Source of the DNA: Cryptomeria japonica
Lineage: Eukaryota > Streptophyta > Pinopsida > Cupressales > Cupressaceae
Reading direction: 5' to 3'
NCBI RefSeq assembly: GCF_030272615.1
Contig: NC_081409.1
Span: 914,674,340 to 914,738,339 of the forward strand
DNA: 64,000 nt
Position 1 is the stretch's first letter. Every line of letters begins with the position of its first letter. The notes under the pieces were generated by a model. The model was not told the origin of the DNA and searched no databases. It saw only the letters and a program-made list of their open reading frames with translations. The translations under genes were made by a program, and so were the position numbers. Below, piece by piece: positions 12,171 through 25,005 of the stretch.

Positions 12171-12875
12171 ATATTATCTCTCCCCCTTCTATCTCCTCTC
12201 TCCCTATCACAAACATAACATGTGCATATTGGCAATAAATCCTTATTACTCTCTACACTCTATATTGTCATATACATTTATCTTTCCTTCTCCCTCTTCC
12301 TCTATATTTTTCTATCGCTTCTGCTTTATATCCCTCTCTCTATCTTCCTACCTCTCTCTATCTTTATCTCTCCCTCTACCTCTCTCTATATCTATATCTA
12401 TTTGTCTCCCTCTATCTTCTTTCTTCCCCCTCTATCTCTACACATGTGTCCCTACATTCATTTATGTCTCTCCCTCTCTGTCCCTCACACTATTTTTAGC
12501 CCTCTATATATGTATCTCAATGTCTATTTATCTCTATCTCTCCATACTTCTTCTCTAAAATTCCCCTTTATCTCAATCTTGTCATCTCGTCCTCTCTCTT
12601 CACCCCTACATCTCTCCCTCACTCTATTTCTATCTATATATCACTTCCTATCTCTATATTTATATTTCTATCTCTCCCTAGATCTCTACCTCTACCTCTA
12701 CATATTTATCTCTTTCATCTCTATCTATCCCCATCTCATCTCTTTATCTCCCTCTCCTTCTCTCCTTCTCTCCATATCCCTTTCCTCCATCTCTATCTTC
12801 ATCTATACCCTTTTTATCTCTATCTCCTTATCCCCCCTCTCTCTCACTCTTCCCCACTCTATCTCTCCCCTGCAG
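12171..12875. repeat. CT-rich low-complexity tract
   Basis: Polypyrimidine sequence made of irregular CTCTATCTC-type words on the plus strand. Long open frames here encode Ser/Leu/Ile/Tyr/Pro strings and are not genes. Confidence 0.95.
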
Positions 12876-12998
12876 TGACTATGTTTGACCTGAAGGGCTG
12901 CAAATCTTGTCCTTTAAATACTTTAAGACAACCTTTGTCCCACTTTCTAGAACAATTCATCTCATGCTTCTTAATAGGTTGTCGCTTGATCTTAAACT

Positions 12999-15740
12999 CT
13001 ACAAGCATGGATTTAAAAGCCCCAGTTCTGGTGGAAGCATTCTAATAGAGTTATCAAATAAATCAAGCTCCACCAAGCATGTTAAATGTTGGAAAATCTT
13101 TGTAATTTCAGACAAATTATTCTGGCCTAAATAAAAAATTTGGAGTTTCCTTAAGATGGACAAATCAGAAGGGACTTCTTGCAAATGCTTTCTCATCAAA
13201 AACTCTTGCAAATGTGGCATCTTGCAAATCCCACTCAGATCAAGAACCTCAAACTTTGAAAATGCTACAAAGACATCTTGTGGGAACCTAATTAAGTGAA
13301 CTTTTGTCAAGTTTTAAGCACCGAAGATTGAAAAGAGATGCAAATATTGCACCAGGCCGCTCCTCTATTTCTTCTTTCCAAAATCTAAAATCTAAATTTT
13401 AGCTCCACAACTGCCCACAAGCTGGTTATTATGAGCACTTCTACAATGATATTCATCACCACCACTCCCTTTCTCCTTGTTCCTCCATAAATTACCCATA
13501 ACCTATTGATTCTCATCTGGGAGTTGCCTACAACTATGATTTTTCAATATTCATATTGAATCACAACTGAAATCTTTAGCAGGTTACACGTCAAAGGTTT
13601 GTTGCCAAAATTGTTCTCACTGAGTTTACGCTATTTGCCAATTGTCCTCACTGAGTTTACATTATTTGCCAATTGTCCTATGCATGCAAAAATAGCCAGC
13701 CTGCAAGTATAATGTTTAAATTATAATCATTAAATCATAATATATAAATTACAATATTTTTACTAATTACTTGCATATCTATTTATAGTTTGATTAATTA
13801 CAGTCTTTATATAAATTAGAAATTACATTATATGAAAAGAAAAACTTCCTACCATGTCAAATATAAGCTCACCCAAATTAAAAAATTTATCATATATAAT
13901 ATTATTTATTATATAAATTTTTTATATGCTCAAAGTAACTTTATACTACTTAATTGTTCTCAACACTTCATTGCATTGCTAGCATGTTTTTAGCTAAAGG
14001 CAGGGACTCATGCTGTCTCACAGCTCTTGTTATTTTTATTAATATACAAGTTAAAAATGGGAAGAATGAAGATAAGTTGATCAAATGCGAATCATCGATT
14101 TGTTTGAAGGAATAGAGGCCGTACATCTCCGATGAATTATATCTGCATTTTCAAATTCAACAAGGCATTTCTGTTGGAGAGTCTCAAGACAATCGAATCC
14201 CCTGTTATCCAATCCATCCAAAACCTTCTCTACCAGATCACTGTCTTCTCCAACTAAGAAATGGGCAATGTCTAAAAAGGCCTCTTTCTCTGTACTGTTC
14301 AGAGATTGATAGCTAACCTTCACTACCTTCTCTAATATATCATTTGGCAGTTGTTTACGAAAGGTTTCCAATTTCCGCATCCAGTAGCTTCAATCTCGGT
14401 TTCCAGAGAGCAGTCCAGCAAAAACTTTTATGGCTAGAGGAAAGCCCCCACACATGTGCACCAACTCTTCAACCAGATCTTGAAAATTGATTAGAGGTTT
14501 AGGCCGATGGAAAGCGTACCAACAGAAGAGCATTTGGGCATCTTTTTCATCTAACAACTTGACATCATATAATTCTATTTCAGAAGGGGCAAACAAATCT
14601 CTATCTCTTACCGTCACCAAAATCAGACTGCCTTTTTCCCACAACATCCTTGACAAATAAAAGATTCTCTATTTGTTCTCGATTAGTAATGCCATCGAAA
14701 ACAATCAGAACTGGTGGGCAACCTTGCAGATGCTTTCGAAGAACGCTCCGCCCCTCAAATATGTTATCGGAATGCAAATTCCGATCACCCAGCAGATCCC
14801 TAAGGAAGGTTTGCTGTAGAGATGGTAAATACTTTTTACTGACCTCAGACAAGAAACACGACCTAAGGAATTGAGAACGCTTGGAGTTGTAGAGATGAGC
14901 AACAAGAGTTGATTTACCAGATCCGCCAAGTCCCACAATCCCCACAACCTTGATACCATTTAATTCAGTTCTATTCAAAGCCTCTTTCTAGAAACGCTGA
15001 GCCGCTTGATGGAGTCCCACAGGGTATTCGCCCAAATCCAGTTCTTCCCTTTTCACCTCTTTCAACACACCCTCCACAATGCTATCCAAAAGATCTCCAA
15101 GGTCGCTGAAACAATTTTTTATAAACTAATTTCAAATATGAGAGATGTTCGAAGCAATGCTTACTGAAGTATCCATATATTACACAGTTACAGGTAATGA
15201 AGATACTTACTCTATGCCGTTTCTGTAAACTAGGCCAGAAACATGTGAGACTTTTTTGAGGGCATTTACCCATTTCTTTACCTGTTGGATTTCGACCCTG
15301 CCCTTATTTCTGTGTTCCTGAATGTGATGGGCATATGCTCCACTCTCAATATAGCGAAGGTCTGAGGGTTTGATGTCATAGAAGATAGGGATAATCTTTC
15401 GGTCAGGACAATCCAACATCCATAAGAGCTCATCCAGACACCAAGTAGATTTTGCATACGTTTCAGAGAAAATGGCTATGTGTACAGAGGCACTTTTAAT
15501 GGCTTTTATAATTGCAGGGGATATAGAGTCTCCCGTTTGGAGTTCTTGATTGTCCAAAAACACCTTCAGTTCACATTTCTTAAGGTCACGATAGATGAGG
15601 CTGGCAAGAGTTTTCTTAATGTCAGGTCCCCTGTGATTAATGAAAACATCATAGCTTGGGAGTACTGGTTCTATGGTAGAATCCAAACAGTACAGAAAAC
15701 TAAAAGCCTTAGAGCCGTGGCAGATAACTGAATCAGACAA
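12999..15740 (-). pseudogene. TIR-NB-ARC-LRR resistance gene, decayed
   Basis: Intact members are intracellular plant immune receptors; the TIR domain is an NADase and NB-ARC is a nucleotide switch. TIR exon: 15,211-15,740, starting at the ATG at 15,738, with PSYDVFINHRG and STWCLDELL, which includes the expected catalytic Glu. An intron with GTAAGT donor (15,210-15,205) and TTTCAG acceptor (15,106) joins it in frame to sequence encoding LGEYPVGL. The NB-ARC has P-loop GLGGSGKST (14,907-14,933), LILVTVRD and GGFPLAI. The ARC2 part (YQSLNSTEKEAFLDIA) ends at 14,081. LRR repeats remain at about 12,999-13,500. Disabling changes: in-frame TAG at 14,988-14,990, frameshift in an A-run at about 14,631-14,641, TGA at 14,390-14,392, and loss of sequence between ARC2 and the LRRs, replaced by AT-rich DNA. 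The family call is firm; the pseudogene status rests on four independent lesions. Confidence 0.9.
13617..13678. repeat. Tandem duplication of ~31 bp
   Basis: TTTGCCAATTGTCCTCACTG and neighbouring bases occur twice in succession with few differences. It lies in the gap between the ARC2 and LRR remnants of the resistance-gene pseudogene. Confidence 0.7.
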
Positions 15741-17290
15741 CAGCCATATTTCTTATCCAAGAAAACCCTAAAACGGCTTAGTTGTCTGCTGCAAGAGTTG
15801 CCCAGCGATTCCTCACACCATGAAGGCACATGTATCCAATATGTTTGATGGGTTTTATGCTTCTCTGAATTCATAATTATTAACTAGTTTTGTTGATATA
15901 ATTACTTTGAAAATAACATTAGTAAAAAATTTCAACAATGCATCTTTGATTAGGTCTGTAGCATCTTTGTAATTGTTATCATTCATTGGCTTATTCAAAT
16001 CTTGTTGCATGGAATTAATAGTTATCATATGCATCGTTAAGCATGATGAAGGATGCGTATGGAAATAATAGTACCAGAAAATCAGCTAGACAATCTCTTG
16101 AACTCAATTCAAAAACTCATTCAAATGTGCAAAATACATGACAAATCCGATCTACAATGCAAGGCGTAAGCACTACAAAATAATCTGAAATCTGCTAATA
16201 TCTGATATAAATCAGTCCCAAATCAGTTCATATGCAGCAAAAACTACAAGCATAAACTATCACCTTCAACTATGCCTTCTGCTCCTCGACTGGCTCTTCC
16301 ATCTTCGAACCCCATAAGCAACAATTTGAAATCCGATTTAAAAATCTTCAATATCTGACATAAATCAGTCACATATGCAAAGGAAGATTATATGTACTTA
16401 AGCAACCTTCAAATTGAAAATTAAAACTCCAATTTTGAGCTAGAATGCACTATAATCTCTCATGCAAAATTACCAATTTTAGGAAATGTGATGCCATGAA
16501 TAATCCCCCTATAGTTACCACAACTAATTAGTAGATAACCCAATCAAAACCCCTTTTAAGATTAAAGATCCCACAAAAAATCATTTAAATTTTACATTAA
16601 AAATTGTCATAATGTTGCACAAGTCCACTTCAACTTCCACCAATGAAAAATATTAATAACATAAATTATCAATGTAAAATCATGTTTTCCTCAAATACCA
16701 TGTCCAAACAAGGAAGCCACCAAAATATAATAAATAAAATATAAAAAAGTCCACTTATGTGTAACAATCACCACTCAGTTGCTACTATTTTTTATTTTTT
16801 TTCTCTTTTGATTCACATTCACAAGTGCCAACTTAATCGACCAAACTTCTTGATCTAACTTAGAAGTGTCAACTTCTTAATTTCTTCAATTGTCATACTG
16901 ATGACAATCCTATACTACCACTTATGCTTGCACTCAAAGGTGGTAAGCTCTTGAGGTCAAGATCCCTATTAGACCTAAACCTAACCCTCAAGGGTTCATT
17001 CTAGATGACCCTGCCTACGCATCCCTTCAAGGGAAGTCAGAAGCTTCGTAGTTCATCCCCAAAGGTTAGAGGAAGTTCATCCTCTCCTCTTGTATAAGAT
17101 CCTTGATCTCTCTTTAAACCAAGACTATTTGTCAAAACTAGCCCAATAGCAATAACCAATTGATAACAAGTAACGTACAAACGTACACAATTACATTGGG
17201 GCTCATCCCCTTCCAGAATTCCAATTCCATAGAGAGTGATTTGAGCACTCTCATTAACACATCGGACTTGCTCGTACACATCACACACAT
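15741..17290. other. No gene seen
   Basis: AT-rich. A phrase of the type ATCTGATATAAATCAGTC occurs near 16,198 and again, slightly changed, near 16,351. The minus strand upstream of the TIR start carries an open frame at 15,671-15,874 without a recognisable domain. Confidence 0.5.
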
Positions 17291-17475
17291 GATGACTAGC
17301 TTTGGCTTACGTCGCATATATAAAGTGACTAGCTCTAGCATACATCCTATACTCATAGGGACTAGCTTCAATATACATCTCTCATAGATAGGACTAGCTT
17401 CAATATACATCTCTCGTAGATAGTGACTAGCTTCAGTAGGCATCTCATACCTATTGACTAGCATTTGCATAGCAA
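17291..17475. repeat. 32-33-bp tandem repeat, about six units
   Basis: TGACTAGC or GGACTAGC starts units near 17,293, 17,326, 17,359, 17,391, 17,424 and 17,455, giving spacings of 31-33 bp. The two central units are nearly identical, the outer ones diverged. There are no unique spacers between the repeats. Confidence 0.85.
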
Positions 17476-20400
17476 GGAACTGACATATCCACAACAACTA
17501 GCTACCACTTGCCCATAGTGCATCCCAGATAAAAGAAAGGTTGGTGCACTACGTACTACATTGTGGGACACATTGTTTTGCCTAGTCTTTTGCACCAACA
17601 AGTAAGTGGGGACAAGATTCGATGTATCCCATACTACATCGGGTATCTATGCTCATCCTAACAAGTTAAGTATACCACTTCCACACACACACACACACAT
17701 ATACCCAGATTATACAAAGTTTGGTCCAATTATTACCTACCAATTCTTTATTAGAAATTCTCTCCTCTGCAGTCTACTGGACAGCTAAACAACAAAGATA
17801 TCCATCACTGGCATGCAACTGGCCCCTAGGCCTACATGCTCCTAGCAGAATCTTCCCAATACCCTAGATCTAAGTGGGGTATCCCTCTCCTGCATGCAAC
17901 TGGCGATAACCATTTGCTAACTAGGTGGTATAGTTGACAGTCTACTGACATAGTACGCTCCTCAACTACTGTCAATCTTGAGCGGATAAGCTTACCTTAT
18001 GCAGCCCATAGGATTTCCATTGGTGATCACCTCAGATGGAGAAGGGTAGCCTATGCATTGAGGTATACAACTTCTACATATGCCCTCATAAGGCCCTCAC
18101 TCCATCCGTAGTTGTAAAATTCAGCACCTATACATGGCTTAGCACTATAACTGGAAGAGAGGTTCCTAATTCAGAACAAATAGATCATAATTGACTAATC
18201 TAGGAGTATACACAAGACTTGTAGGTCTAGGATTAAATTACACAACCACATAAGATCACTTGGATCCAACATAAGATTGTCTCTACTCAATAGATAAACA
18301 AACTGACCATAAGGTGGTCTACCCTTTCATTTCATCATCTAATCATTCAAAAACATGATTTATATTAAATACGAGTTATAATGCTTTTTTAACTCTTTTG
18401 TAATCTCCTAATGCCTATTTGGCCTCCTTTTAAGCCTACTAAAGAGGAAAGGTCAACAAGTTAGGAACAACCCCATACCTTGGAGTTTTCCCCCCCAAGA
18501 CCCTACCCCTACGGACTTGAAGTCATAGAGGCATCCTTCACCCAAGGACTACCTACGTTCTTGCTTCCAAATGGATCAAATTCACACGTAGTTCTCCTTA
18601 CAAGGTTTCTCTCAAAGCACACCTATGCACCATATAACCCATTGTAGAAGTACACAAGTATTTAGAGTTTCCCCCAAGGAATGTAATGTTACATTATTAA
18701 TGATAAAACATAGGATAATTATTTTATCAACTTACATTGAGGCTAAAATACTAGGTATATATATACTCACTACCAAAGCAATCTTATCGAATAAAGGTCA
18801 AATTCATCATTGTTCAAATAGGGTTCCTTTTTCTTCTTTTTCGATTCTCAACTATTGATAATGCTCAACAATGAGTAGGGAACACTGACCCTATTCCTAA
18901 TCTAGTGAGCATATTCAATGACACTAAAATCCAAGGATATTCAAATCTCAAATCAATCTCTACCATTGTTATTCCTAATTTAACATAAGCATCCCAAAAT
19001 ATCCTATAGTTCATGTCTTGACACAATTGTTAGATTGATTACTTAACACTAATTTCTCCTCGTTTGCACCAACCATTCTTATCATTGAATTAGCTAATTG
19101 CGTTTTAGTGGATACATAATGTGAAGACGCATTTTATAATCACTAGTAAAAAGTCCCAAAATTATATTCTAGTGCAAAGCCATGTGGGGTTTATTGGTTA
19201 GTTCATAAGAGTGAACAATACTCTTGGGTGCAATATGATGGGGTTGGTGTCCCTTATTGATCTAATTAAGGATACTTAGGTATGAGATTGTCTAGGCAAT
19301 CTTGATTTCGTCTAAGAATAGGAAATTAATAAGGTATATAAGTCCATATAAGGTAGTATTCATATATTGTTAACATTCTTCCATAATGCCAAAGACTTTA
19401 TAAAATTCCCAATGAGGTTCCACTATGGCATGGTGTAATGATAACGGGTATATATTGTATTATAGAATCGCATAGGCTTGAATAGTTTTAGCACACTAAA
19501 AAGCATGATCCATTTATGTTCAAAACATATAATGATAGATCCTCTAATTTAGAAGTTTAGTTAAATATCTTTTAACAGTAGTATATTGTTTCATCCATGT
19601 TTTAGTGCAAGGCTCACACAATTAACTTAGTTCTACATTATTTATATTACCCCTTTACTGTCAATAAATAATAACCATCTCTAACTAGTCTAATTGCATA
19701 GTGACTCTTGATTTGTTTCCAATATTACCTATGTCTAATATCTCATAGGTCTTAAAACATAGGTGTATATAATTTGATTTAGCCATGAGTCCTACACAAA
19801 CATACCATCATCCAACACATCGTAGTACCCTTTTCATAGTTCCCATGATAGTTCTCCTACCAAGGTTATTGTACTTGAGAGGTCAATAAACATCATATAG
19901 TCAAGTAAAGTTGTTATCCATTAGTTTGAGCCAAACAATTAAGGGTATCAATTGTAACCAAAAGACATGTTTAATAATAGGTTGTCTTAGTACCACATAG
20001 TGAAGTCATTCTCCCAAATGTCATTATGTAATTGTAAGTCGAGATTATATTAAATCATATTCTTAATACACAACATAAGAAGGTCAATGCAACTGTAGAT
20101 CCGACCCAAAATTCTATGTCGATTCAATAATGAACACAAATTGTGATGCTCATGGTATTTTTTAATAAACTTAAGAATCTCTCAATTTTACAACTCATTG
20201 TCACACTATTACTAAGATGGATGATTTATTTAGGCTTAAAGAAAATACCCACAACTTAATAGATAATAAATTACAAATAATCAATAGATAGCCTCATACA
20301 AGTGGCATTCCATTATATCTCGATTTCCACCTATTTCTATTAAGAATAATTTAATCCCACTCCAGTATTATATTACAACCAATTATATCTTATCATATGA

Positions 20401-21400
20401 TTAAAACCAAAATGAAACGTAATTACACATCGTGCTCGCCATCCCTTTCTCTATATAGAAATGAATGATTCAAGATGCATCCACTAATAATATGATGAAA
20501 TATTAATAAAAACATGGGTGCTTGCAAGAAGTTGAGTCGACTTTTTGGCCAAAAAGTGGAAGTGTTTTCCCTATTTTTTAGAATTCGTCCTATTTGACCT
20601 AAAATTTTGAAACACTTAAAGAATGAATCTTGAAAAAAGTCACACTAGAAAATGTAATGCTCTAAGTCTAATTTCCAAATATGTAATTTATTTTAATACC
20701 CAGATCTTAAAAATTAAGTTTGAATAGGCATTACTAAAACCTATAGTTTAAAAGTCACTTTTTCAGGACCATACCATGCCCATGTACGACAAGCGTAATT
20801 TGACCTAAATAAAAGTATTTTTTCTTAATCCTTTTGGGAAAAGATTTTTAGCTCACTCACCTTTGATGAGGATAACTTTTTGTAAATTTTTTTGCTTTTT
20901 TTAATCAATTTTTTATTGGGAATAATTATTGTTTTGAAAAACCCTTGTGTACGACAAACATAATTTGACCTAAACTTAACATTTTTTATTTATTTTTTTA
21001 AAACTATATAGAATTGTCTCTAGTTTGATACCATATAATTTGCTTTTCAAAAAACTTAAAGACAAAAAGTTATTAAAAAACTAAAAAACCCTATTATGTC
21101 AAGTTTATGGACCTTTTTCATTAGAAATTGTTTTAAAAATTAAAAAATTGATCCTTTTTTTTTTTTAAAAATAACATATTTGGAATCTAGACACTCTCTA
21201 CTGTAATGGGTTTTTATTGTTTTAAAAAAAATCTGAAAATTTGGTGTTCAGATATATTTTTGAAATTATTATTTTGTATGGAGATTGATTTGGCCTTCAA
21301 GTTGCAGGTCAAACCAGGTCCAAGCCATAGGGTCAGCACTCCAAGCCATTTCCCAAACCAAAACCCAAAGGGGAAACTGAACCAAAATCCATTTTTTTAC
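17476..21400. other. No gene seen
   Basis: AT-rich sequence with a short (CA)n run at 17,684-17,699. Open frames are short and have no family motifs. I found no LTR ends, TIRs or RNA genes. Confidence 0.45.
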
Positions 21401-21402
21401 AA

Positions 21403-21486
21403 ATGGGATCTCGTTTTGTTTTAAAATAATTAAAAATACATTTAGCAAACGAGATCTCATTTTAAAAGTAAACGGGATCTTGTTTC
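21403..21486. repeat. Repeated GGGATCTCGTTT-type words
   Basis: GGGATCTCGTTT, ACGAGATCTCATTTT and ACGGGATCTTGTTT follow each other within about 80 bp. The central GAGATCTC is palindromic. The segment lies just upstream of the foldback. Confidence 0.5.
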
Positions 21487-21517
21487 TTTTTTTTATTATT
21501 ATTTATTAAAAATAACG

Positions 21518-21627
21518 TATAGATACATGAAATATAAAATTTAAGTATAAGAAAGGAAAAAGATAAAGGGAACCTTTTGTCTCTTTCCCTTCTTTTACTT
21601 TAACTTATATTTCATGTATATATTGAT
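21518..21627. repeat. Imperfect foldback (about 45-bp arms)
   Basis: TACATGAAATATAAAATTTA on the left is matched on the opposite strand by TACATGAAATATAAGTTAAA on the right. The arms continue through A/G-rich sequence to a central turn near 21,575. No TSD is obvious. It could be a very small MITE or a local inverted duplication. Confidence 0.65.
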
Positions 21628-21723
21628 AGAATGTTTGAGAGTGGTTTCAATTCTCTAAGAGTTATAATGCAAATTCTAAATTTTAGAAGATCTTATAAAT
21701 TTTCAGACAATCAAATTTTAGCA

Positions 21724-22245
<522 letters not shown>

Positions 22246-22319
22246 GTTAGATGTTTAAATATTTAAATTTCTTTCTGATATGTTTAAATGTTATGTATAT
22301 GTCTAGATGTTTTCAAAGT

Positions 22320-25005
22320 TATGTATAAATGTTATCCTATGACCCCTTAGTACATCCTACGACCTCTTAAGACACCTAGGGCCCCTTAAGACACTTAGGA
22401 CCCCTTAGTATATCCTAGGACCTATCAAGACATTATAGGACCCCTTAGTACATGCTAGGACATATTTTGACCCCTTAAGACACCTAGGACCCCTTAGTAT
22501 ATCCTAGGACCTCTTAAGACATCATATGACCCCTTAGTACATCCTAGGAGCTATTAAGACTCATATGACCCCTTAGTACATCCTAAGACATCTTTTGACC
22601 CCTTAAGTCACCTGGGACCCCAAGGTAGAACATCTTAAGACTTCATACCGCCCCTTTGGACAACTTAGTACATCCTAGGACCCCTTAAGACACCTAGGAC
22701 CCCTTAGTACATCCTAGGACCTATTAAGACCAATCATACAACCCCTTAGTACATGCTAGGACCTATTAAGGGGTATTGTGTCATAATAGGTCCACTTAGG
22801 GGTATTATGACCTAATGGGACATATTATCACATAAGATAACACAATAGAACTTACTATGACATAAGACCCCACAATATGACCTATTATGACATAAGACGA
22901 GCCTTAAAATGACCTATTGTAACATAAGACCCCTTAGTACTTGACTACTATGACATAAGACCCCTTAAGATGGCCTATTATGTCATAATAGGTCATATTA
23001 TGTTATAAGACCCCTTAAGAGGACTTATTGTGACATTATACTCGTTAGTAGGACTTGTTATGACATAAGACCCCTTAGTAGGACCTATTATGACATAATA
23101 GATCCGATTATCACATTATAGGGCCTATTGTGACATAATAGGACCTATTATGTCACAATGCCCCTTAAGGGGACCTATTATGACATTATACCCCTTATTA
23201 GGACCTATTAAAGGGAATTATGACATAATAGGATTGATTATGACATAATAAGACCTATTATGTCATAAGACCCCTTAAGATGACCTATAATCACATTACA
23301 CCCCTTAATATGTCCTATTATGACATAATAGGTCCTATTATGTGATAATCAATCCTATTATGTCATAATAGGACCCATTATGACATAAAAGGACCCATTA
23401 TGACATAATAGGCTCTATTATTAATGCACCTATTATGTCATAATAGGCGCTATTATTAATGCTATCATATTAGTACTTTCTTTCACATATTTAGTATTTA
23501 TTTATTTATATTTGTGGTTCTTCTTTTTAGGAGTTGGGCTTGTAGCTATTATTATTTATTATTTTTGTCCTCAATATGAGTGTTGTCTTCCTATCCCTTC
23601 CCTCTCTCATCTCTTTATATTCAATCTAGATCTGAAACTTGTCATATTTTCATCTCCTTTGAACTCTTCATCATCCTGATGATGAAGCATGGAGTGTGAT
23701 TTGAAACGTTGATGTTAAAAATTTGGTACACAATCTAATCGAGAAGCTCTAAAATGATCTATTATGTCATAATAGGTCCTATAATGTCATAATAAGACCA
23801 ATTGTGTCATAATAAGACCAATTGTGTCACAAGCGGTCTTATAATGTCATAGTAGGACCAATTATGACATAATAAGCCTTATTATGACAAAATAGGATCT
23901 ATTATGTCATAAGACCCCTTAAGAAGACCTATTATGTCATAATAGGTCCTATTATGTCATAAGACCCCTTAAGAGGACCTATTACGATATTATACCCCTT
24001 AGTAGGACATGTTAAGGAAAATTATGTCATAATAGGACCTATTATGACATAATAGATACTATTATGTCATAATAGGACCTATTATGACATAATAGATACT
24101 ATTATGTCATAATAGGACCTCTTATGACATAATAGATACTATTATGTCATAATAGGACCTGTTATGACATAATAGATACTATTATGTCATAATAGGACCT
24201 GTTATGACATAATAGATACTATTATGTCATAATAGGTCCTATTATGTCATAAAACCCCTTAATAGGGCATGTTATGACATTATACCTCTTAGTATGACCT
24301 ATTAAGGGGTATTATGCCATAATAGGTCCCATTATGTTATAAGACCCCTCAAGAGGGCCTATTATGACATTATACCCCTTAGTAGAACCTATTAAGGGGT
24401 ATTATGACATAATAGGACCTATTATGACATAATAGGACCTATTATGACATAATAGGAACTATTATGGTCCTATTATGTCATAATAGGACCTATTATGGTC
24501 CTATTATGTCATAATAGGACCTATTATGGTCCTATTATGTCATAAGACCCCTTAAGAGGACCTATTATGAAATTATACCCCTTAGGAGGACCTGTTAAGG
24601 GGTATTATGTCATAATAGGACCTATTGTGACACAATACGACCTATTAATAATACCCAAATTAAGAGGACCTATCATGGCATAATAGGTCCTATTATGTCA
24701 TAAAATCCCTTAAGAAATAGGACCTATTATGACATTATAGCCCTTAGTAGGACCTGTTAAGGGGTATTTTGTCATAATAGGACTGATTAGCACATAATAG
24801 GACCTATAATGACATAATAGGTACTATTATGTCATAAGACCCCTCAAAAGGACCTATTATGATATTATACCCCTTAGTATGACCTATTAAGGGGTATTAT
24901 GTCATAATTCATAATAGGACTGATTATCACATAATAGGACATATTATAACATAATAGAACCGATTATCACATAATAGGACCTATTATAACATAATAGGAC
25001 CTATT
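22320..25005. repeat. Near-palindromic ~20-bp satellite, left part
   Basis: The core unit is GGACCTATTATGACATAATA in many variants. The left part mixes GACCCCTTA and CATCCTAGGACC modules; the right part is more regular, with clear 20-bp steps near 24,406-24,455 and 40-bp steps at 24,051-24,230. CCTATTATGACATAATAGG is almost its own reverse complement, so single strands could form many hairpins. The interval 23,470-23,750 is a non-repetitive interruption. The array is cut at 25,005 by the expanded LTR and resumes at 36,260. Confidence 0.9.

Noticed and set aside
12222-12878. 218-codon open frame rich in Ser, Leu, Ile and Tyr
   Set aside because: Low-complexity CT tract; similar frames appear in the GA tracts at 36.4 and 38 kb on the other strand.
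17291-17475. Regular 32-33-bp repeats resembling a CRISPR array
   Set aside because: No unique spacers between repeats, no cas genes, plant context; it is a simple minisatellite.
17138-17497. 119-codon minus-strand open frame
   Set aside because: It is produced by the 32-33-bp tandem repeat and has no domain.
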